A DNA stretch of 64,000 bases, from contig CAZJRD010000002.1 in the NCBI GenBank assembly GCA_964548365.1, positions 1-64,000 of the forward strand, given 5' to 3'. A model generated the notes under the pieces. The model saw only the letters and a program-made list of their open reading frames with translations, was not told the origin of the DNA and ran no database searches. The DNA comes from B46-G9 sp964548365 (GTDB lineage: Bacteria > Desulfobacterota > DSM-4660 > Desulfatiglandales > Desulfatiglandaceae). Positions 24,514 to 34,665 of the stretch are shown here, piece after piece; position 1 is the stretch's first letter, and each line of letters starts with the position of its first letter. Both the position numbers and the translations under genes were made by a program.

Positions 24514-24530
24514 AGGGCATAAGGTATAAG
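24514..24530. repeat. 17-base repeat shared with the AOR leader
   Basis: AGGGCATAAGGTATAAG occurs here in the ftsI-murE gap and, on the minus strand, at 5538-5554 in the AOR leader. A 17-base identity between unrelated gaps suggests a dispersed intergenic repeat. The related phrase CATAAGGCA follows immediately. Confidence 0.5.
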
Positions 24531-24619
24531 TCATAAGGCAAAAGAGGAAAAGTGACATTTTATCCGAGATGGCTTGAAGCAATTAACCGGCAAACCGGCC
24601 AACGGGCAAACAGAAAACC

Positions 24620-26125
24620 ATGAAACTGGAAAACATCCTGCAGCATATCCAATACGAGCATTTTTCCGGGGATCCCGAAGTGGCATTCAAGGAAATCACC
24701 TACGATTCGCGGGCAGTGAAACCGGGAGATCTTTTTGTCGCCATCAAAGGGGCGAGCTCCGATGGGCATCTTTTTCTGGAAGAAGCGGTCACAAGGGGTG
24801 CCGCAGCGCTGGTGGTGGCAGATTCACGAAAGTGCCCTGAAAAGGTCCCCTGTATTCAGGTTGCTGACACCAAAGAGGCCCTTGCACAGATGGCCGTCCA
24901 TTTCTACCGTCGTCCCTTTGAACAGATGAATCTCATCGGGGTAACCGGCACAAACGGCAAGACAACGGTCACGTATCTTCTGGAATCAATTTTCAGAAAT
25001 GCGGGGCGGAAAGTGGGGGTGATAGGAACGGTTAACTACCGCTTCCCGGGAGAGGAGTACAAGGCCCCCGTGACCACTCCCGAATCGCTGGATCTCATGC
25101 GGATTATGCGGAAGATGGCAGATGCGGGAGTGGGTGACGTCTTGCTGGAGGTCTCATCCCATGCCCTTGATCAGGGACGCACCAGGGCCTGTCCGTTCAG
25201 GGTTGCGGTTTTTACGAATCTCTCCCGCGACCATTTGGATTATCACGGTTCAACAGATGCCTATTTCGAAGCAAAAAGTGCGTTGTTTACATCGCTCAAG
25301 AAGCATCATTCGGGCCGCCGGCCAATGGCCGTCATCAACATGGATGACCCGTGGGGGCCCCCATTGAAAGAGATGACATCGGCGGAGGTGATCACCTATG
25401 GGTTCGGAAAGGGATGTGATGTTCAGGCTGTCGATGTACGGGCCAGCGACACCGGTACGTCGGTCGTGTTCAAGACCCCCAAAGGGGAAGCGGTTGTTCG
25501 ATCAGCACTCATCGGGGATTTCAACGTGCAGAACATGATGGCTGCGGCTGCAACAGCCATGGCCATTGGGTTGGGCGCCCGGGAGGTTGTCTCAGGCATC
25601 GAAGCGCTTCCCGGGATCCCCGGGCGTCTGGAACGCGTGAAAAACAGTGCAGGGAAGAATATCGTGGTGGACTATGCCCATACCCCGGATGCGTTGGCAA
25701 AGGCCCTTCGGGCGGTCAGACCCTATGCGAAGGAACGATTAATCTGTGTTTTTGGATGCGGCGGAGACCGGGATAGGGGGAAAAGGAAGGAGATGGGCCA
25801 GATAGCAGCGCAACTGAGCGACCTGGTTATACTTACCTCGGATAATCCGAGGAGTGAGGACCCGGAAACCATCATTACTCAGATTGAAGAAGGGGCACGG
25901 CTGGCGGGTATCACAATGCAGGCGGGAGCACCGCCTGGAGACTTCCCCTCCAAGTCCTACCGCATTGTCCCGGACCGGGCCGAAGCCATTCAGATGGCTG
26001 TTACCCTCGCGACTGACAGGGACCTGGTGCTCATTGCAGGGAAAGGTCACGAAACATACCAGATTGTGGGACAAGAGAGAAGAGATTTTGATGATCGCAA
26101 GATTGCGGCAAAGGCGTTGTCTTGA
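24620..26125 (+). CDS. murE: UDP-MurNAc-tripeptide synthetase (meso-DAP type)
   Basis: 501 residues. ATP-dependent ligase adding the third stem residue to UDP-MurNAc-L-Ala-D-Glu. The Mur ligase P-loop GTNGKTT is at 110-116, followed by a central domain and a C-terminal domain with DNPR at 408-411, the signature for meso-diaminopimelate rather than lysine. The organism therefore probably has DAP-type peptidoglycan. The start has no obvious ribosome site and follows a 132-base gap, the longest non-coding space in the first half of the cluster. Confidence 0.96.
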   Translation: MKLENILQHIQYEHFSGDPEVAFKEITYDSRAVKPGDLFVAIKGASSDGHLFLEEAVTRGAAALVVADSRKCPEKVPCIQVADTKEALAQMAVHFYRRPFEQMNLIGVTGTNGKTTVTYLLESIFRNAGRKVGVIGTVNYRFPGEEYKAPVTTPESLDLMRIMRKMADAGVGDVLLEVSSHALDQGRTRACPFRVAVFTNLSRDHLDYHGSTDAYFEAKSALFTSLKKHHSGRRPMAVINMDDPWGPPLKEMTSAEVITYGFGKGCDVQAVDVRASDTGTSVVFKTPKGEAVVRSALIGDFNVQNMMAAAATAMAIGLGAREVVSGIEALPGIPGRLERVKNSAGKNIVVDYAHTPDALAKALRAVRPYAKERLICVFGCGGDRDRGKRKEMGQIAAQLSDLVILTSDNPRSEDPETIITQIEEGARLAGITMQAGAPPGDFPSKSYRIVPDRAEAIQMAVTLATDRDLVLIAGKGHETYQIVGQERRDFDDRKIAAKALS

Positions 26126-26134
26126 GAGACCAGC

Positions 26135-27592
26135 ATGCAACCTGAATGGGGAAAAATAACTACTGCAGAGCTCATCGGTCCGATCCAGGGAAAGCTGGTT
26201 TCGGGTCAGCAAGATATCCCTTTTGCGGAACTTTCCACCGACTCCAGAAAAGCGGGCCGGGGAGAGCTTTTCTGGGCACTCAAAGGAGAGAAGTACGACG
26301 GTCACGATTTTGCACAAAAAGCGCTGCAATCGGGGGCATCGGGCGTTGTTATTTGTGAAAGATATCTTGCGCATCTCCAGGCCCAGCTGGAATCAGGCCT
26401 GACACAGGACCTGCAGGTCATTATAACCGTAGAGGATACACTGAAATCGCTTGGCGAGTTGGCCCGGTGGTGGCGAAACCAATACGATGTTTCCGTGGTG
26501 GCTGTCACCGGGAGTACAGGAAAGACGACCACAAAAGAAATGTGCACCTGCATCCTGGAACAGGGAGCCAGCGTGCTCAAGAGTCATGGGAATTTTAATA
26601 ACCTGATCGGTGTCCCTTTGACCCTGCTTCGGCTGACCCCTGGTGTATCACGGGTGGTCCTGGAAATGGGCATGAACCATGCAGGAGAGATCGCCCGCCT
26701 GACACAGATAGGCAATCCCGATCTTGGGGTGATTACGAATGTGGGAAAGGTGCATTTGGAGGGGATCGGGAGTGTTGAACAGGTGGCAAGGGCGAAAACG
26801 GAACTCATCGAAGAGAGCTCTCCGGCTGCTGATATGATCGTGAACGGTGATGATCCGTTATTGATGAAAGCAGCCCGGCGGCTCCGGCAGGATCTCTTTA
26901 CCTTCGGCATGAGACCGCAGAATGATGTGTACGCTGGGGAGATCCAGGAGAACACTATTGAGGGGATTTCTTTTGTCCTGCATCACGGGGAAGGATCTTG
27001 GCCCGTGAATCTCAGGGTCCCGGGACACCACAATGTGCAAAATGCACTGGCGGCAGCGGCGGTGGGGTTTTCTGTGGGCATGGGCCCAGATCAAATTGTC
27101 AAGGGTCTTGAAGAGTTCCGGGGCATGGAGGGGAGGTTCACCATCGAGCGGCTGTCATCCGGCATTACGGTGATAGACGATACCTATAACGCCAATCCCG
27201 AGGCACTGCGGGTTGCGCTGGAAACAGGAAAGTCTCTTGTCCCGAAGGGGGGCAGGTTTCTTGTTGCCCTCGGTGATATGCTGGAACTTGGTGATGCCGC
27301 CATCATGGAGCACAGGGCAGCGGGCCGCCTTGTGACGGATGTGGGGGCCGCCGCTTTTGTGGTTCTGGGAGAATATGCCCAGGACATGGCAGAGGGGGCG
27401 AAAGAGGCGGGATTTCCAGAGAAATACCTCGCGGCGGCAGAAAGTCATGAATATATGGTGGAGATCCTGACCCGGGAAGCAAGGGAAGGTGACATAGTTC
27501 TTTTCAAGGCTTCACGGTTGATGGGACTGGGGAGGGTGGTGGAATTATTCAAGGCCGCCATGGAACGGGAAAGGGCAGCAGATGCTGTATAA
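26135..27592 (+). CDS. murF: UDP-MurNAc-tripeptide:D-Ala-D-Ala ligase
   Basis: 485 residues. Completes the UDP-MurNAc-pentapeptide by adding D-Ala-D-Ala. P-loop GSTGKTT at 126-132, followed by HGNFNNLIGVPLTLLRL and EMGMNHAGEI, both MurF-typical, and DTYNANPEA in the C-terminal domain. It begins 9 bases after murE and overlaps mraY by 11 bases. No anomaly seen. Confidence 0.96.
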   Translation: MQPEWGKITTAELIGPIQGKLVSGQQDIPFAELSTDSRKAGRGELFWALKGEKYDGHDFAQKALQSGASGVVICERYLAHLQAQLESGLTQDLQVIITVEDTLKSLGELARWWRNQYDVSVVAVTGSTGKTTTKEMCTCILEQGASVLKSHGNFNNLIGVPLTLLRLTPGVSRVVLEMGMNHAGEIARLTQIGNPDLGVITNVGKVHLEGIGSVEQVARAKTELIEESSPAADMIVNGDDPLLMKAARRLRQDLFTFGMRPQNDVYAGEIQENTIEGISFVLHHGEGSWPVNLRVPGHHNVQNALAAAAVGFSVGMGPDQIVKGLEEFRGMEGRFTIERLSSGITVIDDTYNANPEALRVALETGKSLVPKGGRFLVALGDMLELGDAAIMEHRAAGRLVTDVGAAAFVVLGEYAQDMAEGAKEAGFPEKYLAAAESHEYMVEILTREAREGDIVLFKASRLMGLGRVVELFKAAMERERAADAV

Positions 27593-28661
27593 ACTGATCT
27601 ACATGTTGCACATGGATGTCTCCTGGGTGAACGTATTTCGCTACATCACCTTCAGGACCATTCTGTCCGCGCTGACAGCCCTCTTGATCTGTTTTGTCTT
27701 CGGAGGATGGGCCATCAGACGACTGCGGGCTTTGCAGGTGGAACAGTATATCAGGGATAACGGCCCTCCCAACCACAAAAATAAGGAAGGGACCCCGACC
27801 ATGGGAGGATGCCTCATCATACCGGCGGTGATTTTCGGCACTCTTTTCTGGGCGGAGCCGGCAAATAGATATGTCTGGACGGTGATTTTCGTGGCCCTTT
27901 CGTTCGGGGTCATCGGTTTTGCGGATGATTATCTGAAGGTCTCCAGGAAGAACAGCAAGGGAATGCGGATGGTTACAAAATTTTCCCTCCAGGCCTTGGC
28001 GGCCCTTGCTGTCGCCATTTTCCTCTACCAGGACTCGGAGCTGAGCACTCGCTTGAACCTCCCTTTTTTTAAGACCATCCATCCCGATCTCGGCCTTTGT
28101 TACATTCCATTCGCGCTGGTGGTCGTCGTGGGGTCATCGAACGCAGTCAATTTGACGGACGGCCTGGACGGCCTCGCCATCGGCCCGGTTACCATCGCTT
28201 TTGCCAGCTATCTGGCCTTTGCGTATCTTGCCGGGCACGCCAAAATAGCGTCGTATCTCCAGATCCCCTATGTGGGGGGAGCAGGGGAATTATCGGTGAT
28301 CTGCGGAGCAGTGGTGGGGGCCGGACTCGGCTTCCTCTGGTATAATGCTTATCCCGCAGATGTATTCATGGGCGATGTGGGCTCTTTATCCCTTGGTGCC
28401 ATCCTGGGAACGGTGGCCCTCATTACCAAACAGGAAATTGTCCTGGTTCTGGTGGGGGGGCTGTTTGTATTCGAAGCCCTGTCCGTCATTTTTCAAGTGG
28501 CGTATTTCAAGATAACGGGGGGACATCGGATTTTTCGCATGGCACCCATTCACCACCATTTCGAGCTGAAAGGATGGGCTGAACCAAAAGTTATCGTGAG
28601 GTTCTGGATTATTGCCATTATCCTCGCGCTTCTTTCCATCAGCACCCTGAAACTGCGATAG
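27582..28661 (+). CDS. mraY: Phospho-MurNAc-pentapeptide translocase
   Basis: 359 residues with about ten transmembrane helices. Transfers phospho-MurNAc-pentapeptide to undecaprenyl phosphate, forming lipid I at the inner membrane. Catalytic-loop motifs are present: NHKNKEGTPTMGG, FADDYLK, NAVNLTDGLDGLA and MAPIHHHFELKGW. The length is canonical. The start overlaps the end of murF by 11 bases, so translation is probably coupled. Confidence 0.97.
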   Translation: MLYKLIYMLHMDVSWVNVFRYITFRTILSALTALLICFVFGGWAIRRLRALQVEQYIRDNGPPNHKNKEGTPTMGGCLIIPAVIFGTLFWAEPANRYVWTVIFVALSFGVIGFADDYLKVSRKNSKGMRMVTKFSLQALAALAVAIFLYQDSELSTRLNLPFFKTIHPDLGLCYIPFALVVVVGSSNAVNLTDGLDGLAIGPVTIAFASYLAFAYLAGHAKIASYLQIPYVGGAGELSVICGAVVGAGLGFLWYNAYPADVFMGDVGSLSLGAILGTVALITKQEIVLVLVGGLFVFEALSVIFQVAYFKITGGHRIFRMAPIHHHFELKGWAEPKVIVRFWIIAIILALLSISTLKLR

Positions 28662-28686
28662 CAGGGGGAGCAGGAGCGGAGATCCC

Positions 28687-30060
28687 GTGGCGGTTCAACA
28701 CTTGGACATTGAAGGGAAAAGAGCCCTGGTCGTAGGCCTGGGAGTTTCGGGATATTGGGCCTCTCGCTGGCTCATGACCCATGGGGCAAAGGTGACAGTA
28801 ACGGACACCCGTAGCCGGGAGAAATTAAGCAGTGCATTTTATGAGGATCTGGCGGGAAAGGGTATCACATTCGAGTTGGGCGGCCATCAGGGAAAATCCT
28901 TTCAGAACGCGGACATGATCATCATAAGCCCGGGCGTTCCGCATACTCTGTCCTTGCTCCAAGAGGCACGGGAGAGGGGCGTTTCGATAATGGGAGAGCT
29001 GGAGCTGGCCAGCCGGATTACCCCCACTCCCCTGATCGCGGTTACCGGCACCAATGGGAAGTCCACTGTTACCGCCTGCCTAGGTTCACTCTTGCAAAAC
29101 GCCGGGATGGCCGTGTATGTGGGTGGAAACATTGGGACGCCCTTGATGGCATATGCCTGCGGAGAAATGAGTGCAACATATGTGGTGGTGGAGGTGAGCA
29201 GTTTTCAGTTGGATACTGCGGAAACCTTTTCTCCGTACATCGCGATCATCCTGAATATTTCACCTGATCACCTGGATCGCTACCAGGATTTTGAGGCGTA
29301 CACACGATCGAAGAAAAAAATCTTTTCGCGCCAGGGCCCGGACCAATATCTCATCGTGAATAACGAGGACGAGATACTGGCGGGCGTTTCTCCCGAAACA
29401 GGAGTGTCGGTTCTCCGGTACGGGTTTCAGAAAAGGGAAGGACAGGCTACGTTCCTGCAGGATCGGGTCATCATGGCCCCCGGGAAGTCCGGGGAAATGG
29501 TGCGTTATCCCACGGGCTCGTTCGGGATGCCGGGGGATCACAATATCTTGAATCTTCAGGCGGTTATTCTGGCAGGCCATATTCTGAGTATTGATACAGC
29601 AACCATTCAGGCAACCCTCAACAAATTCAAAGGGTTGCCACACCGGCTGGAACGGGTGGGAGAAAAGGACGGCGTGATCTTTTACAATGATTCAAAGGCA
29701 ACAAATGGAGAAGCGGCGATCGAAGCTATTCAATCCCTGTCGTGTCCAATTGTGCTCATCGCGGGCGGAAAACACAAGGGGCTCAGGTATGAAAAGCTCG
29801 CAGCCGTTTCCGCCGGGAGGGTCAAGGAAGCGATTTTCATTGGGGAGGCGAGAGAACAGCTTGGAAAAGCATTTGAGGGAATCGTGGCCTACCATCTTGC
29901 CGAGGGGCTGGAAGAGGCGGTTCGTCTGGCCTTTTCCCTGGCCGAGGGAGGAGAGGCAGTCCTGTTATCCCCCGCATGTTCAAGCTTTGACCAGTTTCAG
30001 GACTACAAGCATAGAGGAGATGTTTTTCGGACGAGCGTGGAGCGGCTGATCTATGAGTAA
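28687..30060 (+). CDS. murD: UDP-MurNAc-L-alanine:D-glutamate ligase
   Basis: 457 residues from a GTG start with GGAG 7-8 bases upstream. Adds D-Glu to UDP-MurNAc-L-Ala. An N-terminal Rossmann domain (VVGLGVSGYWASRWL), P-loop GTNGKST at 121-127, SSFQLDT, ISPDHLDRY and the C-terminal NDSKATN and GGKHKG motifs are all present. It overlaps ftsW by 8 bases. Confidence 0.96.
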   Translation: MAVQHLDIEGKRALVVGLGVSGYWASRWLMTHGAKVTVTDTRSREKLSSAFYEDLAGKGITFELGGHQGKSFQNADMIIISPGVPHTLSLLQEARERGVSIMGELELASRITPTPLIAVTGTNGKSTVTACLGSLLQNAGMAVYVGGNIGTPLMAYACGEMSATYVVVEVSSFQLDTAETFSPYIAIILNISPDHLDRYQDFEAYTRSKKKIFSRQGPDQYLIVNNEDEILAGVSPETGVSVLRYGFQKREGQATFLQDRVIMAPGKSGEMVRYPTGSFGMPGDHNILNLQAVILAGHILSIDTATIQATLNKFKGLPHRLERVGEKDGVIFYNDSKATNGEAAIEAIQSLSCPIVLIAGGKHKGLRYEKLAAVSAGRVKEAIFIGEAREQLGKAFEGIVAYHLAEGLEEAVRLAFSLAEGGEAVLLSPACSSFDQFQDYKHRGDVFRTSVERLIYE

Positions 30061-31156
30061 AGCCAGATCTCTAAGGGCAAAATATGATTTGTGGATTCTC
30101 ATCCCGGTTCTCTGCCTTATGGGAATAGGGCTGGTAATGGTCTACAGTGCGTCTACAAACCTGGCGGCCCATCGGCTCGGTGACAACTATTTTTACCTCA
30201 AACGGCAGGCATTTTTTGCCTGCGTGGGCATTGTTATCATGCTCATCGCAAAGAACATCCCCAGTCGCCTTTTTTCCAGGTTGACCTATCCGTTGCTGTT
30301 CGGGACGGCGTGCCTCATGGGCATGGTTCTGATTCCCGGTATGGGCACAAAGGTGGGTGGTGCCATGCGTTGGTTCAGACTGGGCAGTTTCTCGGTCCAG
30401 CCGTCGGAATTCGTGAAATTCGCACTTGCGGTGTACCTTGCCTATTCCATGTCCAAAAAAGGTCCCGATATGCGGCATTTTTCAACGGGGCTGGTTCCGC
30501 ATCTGCTCGTGGCAGGGGCGTTCATGTGCCTGATTATCCTCCAGCCGGATCTGGGCACGGCAGTCATCATCGGGTGCTGGCTCGTTACCCTTCTTTTTGT
30601 GGGGGGAGTGAATCCACTGCAGCTCGCGGGAGCCTTGTCTCTTTTCGCACCGCTGGTGCTTTGGCTGGTTTTGCACGCCGATTACCGGCTCAAGAGGTGG
30701 TGGGCGTTTCTCCACCCATGGAAAGACCCTACCGGTATTGGATTTCAGATCGTGCACTCTTTTCTGGCATTCGGGTCCGGCGGTATTTTCGGGATGGGCC
30801 TCGGAAACAGCAAACAGAAACTTTTTTATTTACCCGAGCCGCATACGGATTTTGTGCTCTCCATCCTGGCAGAGGAAATGGGATTCTTCGGTGTCGGAGT
30901 TACGATTATCCTTTTTGGCATTTTGATCACTCGCGGAATCAAGGTTGCGCTGGACGCGAGGGATCTTTACAGCAGTTATCTTGCACTGGGCCTGACCACG
31001 TTCATCGGGCTGCAGGTCCTGGTGAACATGGGAGTTGTTATGGGGATGTTGCCCACGAAGGGGTTGACTCTGCCCCTGATCAGCTACGGGGGGTCATCGC
31101 TCATTATGACGTTTCTTAGCATAGGGGTGCTCCTGAACATCTCGTCACAAAGCTGA
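30053..31156 (+). CDS. ftsW: Septal peptidoglycan polymerase FtsW
   Basis: 367 residues, SEDS family, about ten transmembrane helices. Polymerises lipid II into septal glycan strands with FtsI as its cross-linking partner. SEDS hallmarks: MVYSASTNLA near the N-terminus, RWFRLGSFSVQPSEF, QPDLGTA, and the C-terminal PTKGLTLPLISYGGSS. It starts inside the murD end. A 113-base gap follows before murG. Confidence 0.96.
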   Translation: MSKARSLRAKYDLWILIPVLCLMGIGLVMVYSASTNLAAHRLGDNYFYLKRQAFFACVGIVIMLIAKNIPSRLFSRLTYPLLFGTACLMGMVLIPGMGTKVGGAMRWFRLGSFSVQPSEFVKFALAVYLAYSMSKKGPDMRHFSTGLVPHLLVAGAFMCLIILQPDLGTAVIIGCWLVTLLFVGGVNPLQLAGALSLFAPLVLWLVLHADYRLKRWWAFLHPWKDPTGIGFQIVHSFLAFGSGGIFGMGLGNSKQKLFYLPEPHTDFVLSILAEEMGFFGVGVTIILFGILITRGIKVALDARDLYSSYLALGLTTFIGLQVLVNMGVVMGMLPTKGLTLPLISYGGSSLIMTFLSIGVLLNISSQS

Positions 31157-31269
31157 TTTTATGGGGGTTCTTCCAGACGGGATATTCACGATGGCAAGGA
31201 CGGGAAGAAAAAGAAACAAAATGAACATCGAACGTTCGTCTTTTAGGACAACAGCGTATGGCTGAATGA

Positions 31270-32355
31270 ATGAGAGCTTTCAGCGCCATCATAGCGGGAG
31301 GCGGAACAGGGGGACATCTTTTCCCCGGTATTGCGGTGGCAAGGGAAATGGAGAAGCGGTTTGATCAAACGCGCGTCATTTTTATCGTCGGTCACCGGAA
31401 AATGGAAATGAGTATCCTGGATCGATACGGATATGAAAAACAATCCATCGACGTGGAAGGTCTTAAAGGCAGAGGATTGCTCAAAGGTGCCGGGGTTATG
31501 GTACGGCTGCCCAAGGGGTTTTACCAGTCCGCACGGGTGATCAAACGGGTATCTCCTAAGGTCATCCTGGGGGTGGGAGGTTACACCGCCGGACCGGTCT
31601 GCATGGCGGGCCGTATCTTGGGCGTACCGACAGCCATCCACGAACAGAATTCTTACCCCGGCCTGACGAACCGGATCCTTGCGAGGGTGGTGAACAAGGT
31701 CTTGATTTCCTATGACGAAAGCAGGGAGCATTTTTGTTCTGCCTCAATCGCACTGACCGGGAACCCCGTGCGGGAGGAACTCTTGATTGCTCGTGACAGT
31801 AAAGCAAGAGCATCATTGCGTTTTACCATACTGGTTCTTGGGGGCAGCCAGGGAGCACAGGCGGTCAACTCGGCCTTTGTGGATGCGCTGGTTTATTTGC
31901 AGGAAAGGGGTCTATCCCCGGATGTCATCCACCAAACCGGAAACCTTGATTATGAAAGAATGCAGCAGAACTACCGGGAGCATGGACTTCAGGGGGAGGT
32001 CATGCCTTTCATAGAAGATATGGCGGAAGCATACGCCCGTGCCGACCTTGTAGTAAGCAGGGCGGGGGCCACGACCTTGGCCGAAATTGCCGCCCTGGGC
32101 AAACCATCTCTCCTGATTCCTTATCCGTATGCGGCGAACCAGCACCAGGACACGAATGCGCAGGTCCTCGAACAGGCCGGGGGCGCGATCGTAAAGAGAG
32201 AAGAAGACATGAGCGGAGAGGACCTTGCACATGAGTTAAGTGACTTGATGGAGCACCCGGAAAGGATCGTGGACATGGGACGTGCGGCACTAACCCTGGG
32301 GAGAGGGGATGCCGCCCGTCAGATCGTTGATCAATTATTGGAAATGGTGCCATGA
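31270..32355 (+). CDS. murG: Lipid I GlcNAc-transferase
   Basis: 361 residues. Peripheral inner-membrane GT-B glycosyltransferase that converts lipid I to lipid II. GGTGGH at 11-16 is the first glycine-rich loop, GGYTAGPVCMAG and HEQNSYPGLTNR follow, and the C-terminal half has LGGSQGAQAVN and SRAGATTLAE for UDP-GlcNAc binding. The ribosome site is weak. A tiny frame (ATG at 31257, stop three codons on) directly precedes the start and could affect initiation. Overlaps murC by 4 bases. Confidence 0.95.
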   Translation: MRAFSAIIAGGGTGGHLFPGIAVAREMEKRFDQTRVIFIVGHRKMEMSILDRYGYEKQSIDVEGLKGRGLLKGAGVMVRLPKGFYQSARVIKRVSPKVILGVGGYTAGPVCMAGRILGVPTAIHEQNSYPGLTNRILARVVNKVLISYDESREHFCSASIALTGNPVREELLIARDSKARASLRFTILVLGGSQGAQAVNSAFVDALVYLQERGLSPDVIHQTGNLDYERMQQNYREHGLQGEVMPFIEDMAEAYARADLVVSRAGATTLAEIAALGKPSLLIPYPYAANQHQDTNAQVLEQAGGAIVKREEDMSGEDLAHELSDLMEHPERIVDMGRAALTLGRGDAARQIVDQLLEMVP

Positions 32356-33734
32356 TGGTAAAATTTGGCAAGACAAAAAAGATCCATTTCATTGGTATCG
32401 GTGGGATCGGGATGAGCGGGATCGCGGAACTCCTTCTCAATCTCGGGTACCGCGTCAGCGGGTCGGATCTGAAGACCACAGCGGTTACGAAAAACCTTGC
32501 GAGACTGGGAGGAAAAATCCTTGAAGGCCACCGGGAAGAGCATGTGGAGAAGGCGGATGTGGTGGTCTATTCCTCAGCAGTAGCAGAGGATAATCCAGAG
32601 ATTGTTGCCGCAAAAAAGCGGTTCATCCCGGTGATTCCCCGGGCGGAAATGCTGGCGGAGTTGATGAGACTGAAATCCGGGATCGCCATTGCCGGGTCCC
32701 ATGGCAAGACAACCACCACTTCCATGGTGGCATCCATCCTGACAAAGGGAGGGCTGGATCCTACCGCTGTTATAGGAGGAAGGCTGGACACCTGGGGGGG
32801 GTCCAATGCGAGACTGGGTGAAGGAGATATCCTGGTGGCGGAAGCCGATGAGAGCGACGGCTCATTCCTGGCGCTCTCACCCATCATCGCCGTGGTGACA
32901 AATATCGACCAGGAACACCTGGATCATTACGGAGATATGGAGACCATCCGGGAGACGTTTGTAGATTTCATAAACAAGGTCCCTTTTTACGGGACATCCG
33001 TCCTATGCCTGGACAGCGAGGAAATTCAGAATATCATTCCGCGACTGAAAAAAAGATACATCACCTATGGACTGACCTCACAGGCGGACCTCCAGGGAAA
33101 GGGTATCCACCGGGAAGCAACCGGCAATCGTTTTGAGGTCTTTTATCAGGGCAGTTCCATGGGGGATGTTCTGGTCGGGATTCCCGGTGAACACAACGTA
33201 TTGAACAGCCTGGCCGCCCTTGGTGTTGCTTTGGAACTGGGCCTTTCCATGGATGTTGTTCGTCAGGGTCTCAAGGATCTCGGGGGACTTGCCAGAAGAT
33301 TCCAGGTAAAGGGTGAGAAGAAGAATATCCTCGTGCTTGATGATTACGGTCATCATCCGAGCGAGATCGTTGCAACTCTGAAGACAGCACGAGAGTGGTG
33401 GCCGGAGAGGCGAATAGTGGTCGTGTTCCAGCCCCATCGGTATAGCAGAACGAAAGCCCTTTTTGACCGCTTTGTCACCAGTTTTAACGAGGTAGACGTG
33501 CTTCTGACAACCTCCATCTACCCGGCAGGAGAAAGGCCGATTGCCGGGATAACCGGTGAAACACTGGCCCAGGGGATCAGGGAGCACGGACACAAGGATG
33601 TTGCCTTTTGCGGGGAGAGGGAAGAGACCCTTGAAACACTCCTTTCCATTGTTCAGGAAGGGGACCTGGTAGTGACCCTGGGTGCCGGGGATATTGTGAA
33701 AGTCGGTGAAATGTTCCTGGAGACACTGGATTGA
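32352..33734 (+). CDS. murC: UDP-MurNAc:L-alanine ligase
   Basis: 460 residues. First Mur ligase, adding L-Ala to UDP-MurNAc. IHFIGIGGIGMSGIAE at the N-terminus is the UDP-binding Rossmann motif, GSHGKTTT lies at 115-122, EADESDGSFL and NIDQEHLDHY in the middle, and DDYGHHPSEI with FQPHRYSRT in the C-terminal domain. Two adjacent ATG codons (32352 and 32355) could both serve; the first gives the ATGA overlap with murG. Confidence 0.96.
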   Translation: MMVKFGKTKKIHFIGIGGIGMSGIAELLLNLGYRVSGSDLKTTAVTKNLARLGGKILEGHREEHVEKADVVVYSSAVAEDNPEIVAAKKRFIPVIPRAEMLAELMRLKSGIAIAGSHGKTTTTSMVASILTKGGLDPTAVIGGRLDTWGGSNARLGEGDILVAEADESDGSFLALSPIIAVVTNIDQEHLDHYGDMETIRETFVDFINKVPFYGTSVLCLDSEEIQNIIPRLKKRYITYGLTSQADLQGKGIHREATGNRFEVFYQGSSMGDVLVGIPGEHNVLNSLAALGVALELGLSMDVVRQGLKDLGGLARRFQVKGEKKNILVLDDYGHHPSEIVATLKTAREWWPERRIVVVFQPHRYSRTKALFDRFVTSFNEVDVLLTTSIYPAGERPIAGITGETLAQGIREHGHKDVAFCGEREETLETLLSIVQEGDLVVTLGAGDIVKVGEMFLETLD

Positions 33735-33753
33735 AGGGTGGGAAGGAACCGCG

Positions 33754-34665
33754 GTGAACAGAGAGCAGAGAGAGGCATTGGGCGATCTTGCGCATGGGAA
33801 TATCCTGTTTCACTGCTCCACGGCGGATTATACCACGTTTAAAGTGGGCGGGAGAATAGAGGCCCTGGTGAATGTTGAAAAATTAGAACATCTGCAGAAG
33901 GTTGTCCCGTTTCTCCGGAAAGAAGGTATCCCCTCCTTTATCCTGGGACGGGGGAGTAACATGCTGGTCATGGATGGAGATATCCCAGGGGTTGCCCTCC
34001 GGCTCAAGGGGACATTTGATGCAATTCAGGAAGAGGACTCTCAAGCGCAGACAGTCATGGCAGGGGCCGGGGTCTCATTAGGGCGATTATTGGAGTTCTG
34101 CCGGAGCAGAGGATATGGCGGAACAGAATTTCTGGCGGGAATTCCGGGCACGGTGGGCGGCGCCACTGTCATGAACGCCGGGGCCTTCGGCAAGGATATG
34201 TCCTCTCTGATCAGCGGGATGGAAATGGTTGCTCCTGGAGGTGATCTGGTCAAAATAGACCGGGGAGCACTCTTTTTCAGCTACAGGAGACTGGAGTTAA
34301 CGGAAGGTGGAGTGTCGATCCGGGTCCGGTTGAAGCTGGAAAAGAGCAGTACACCGGAAGTGACGGACAAGATCAGAAAGTATCTGAGAAGACGAAGGAA
34401 GACGCAGCCCCTGGAATATCCAAGTGCGGGTTCCATTTTCAAGAATCCCCCGGGGGATCATGCGGGGCGGTTGCTGGAGGAGGCGGGGCTCAAAGGGAAG
34501 CAACAGGGAGGGGCCATGATCTCCACGAAGCATGCCAACTGGATTGTCAATACCGGGGAGGCAAACGCACAGGATATTATGGACCTGATAGCCTTCGCAC
34601 GGGAAACAGTCATGGAAAAAACGGGCATTGAACTGGAATTGGAGATCAAGGTGATCGGCCGATGA
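33754..34665 (+). CDS. murB: UDP-N-acetylenolpyruvoylglucosamine reductase
   Basis: 303 residues from the GTG at 33754, which has AAGGA 9 bases upstream and lies 19 bases after the murC stop; an ATG at 33706 would overlap murC. FAD enzyme reducing UDP-GlcNAc-enolpyruvate to UDP-MurNAc with NADPH. Motifs: TTFKVGG near residue 27, GRGSNMLV, GTEFLAGIPGTVGGATVMNAGAFG, the EYPSAGSIFKNP catalytic segment, and NWIVNTGEANAQD. Four bases overlap ftsQ. Confidence 0.96.
   Translation: MNREQREALGDLAHGNILFHCSTADYTTFKVGGRIEALVNVEKLEHLQKVVPFLRKEGIPSFILGRGSNMLVMDGDIPGVALRLKGTFDAIQEEDSQAQTVMAGAGVSLGRLLEFCRSRGYGGTEFLAGIPGTVGGATVMNAGAFGKDMSSLISGMEMVAPGGDLVKIDRGALFFSYRRLELTEGGVSIRVRLKLEKSSTPEVTDKIRKYLRRRRKTQPLEYPSAGSIFKNPPGDHAGRLLEEAGLKGKQQGGAMISTKHANWIVNTGEANAQDIMDLIAFARETVMEKTGIELELEIKVIGR

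Noticed and set aside
31229..31238. CGAACGTTCG palindrome upstream of murG as a LexA site
   Set aside because: It lacks the GAAC-N4-GTTC spacing of known LexA boxes, and SOS control of murG is unlikely.
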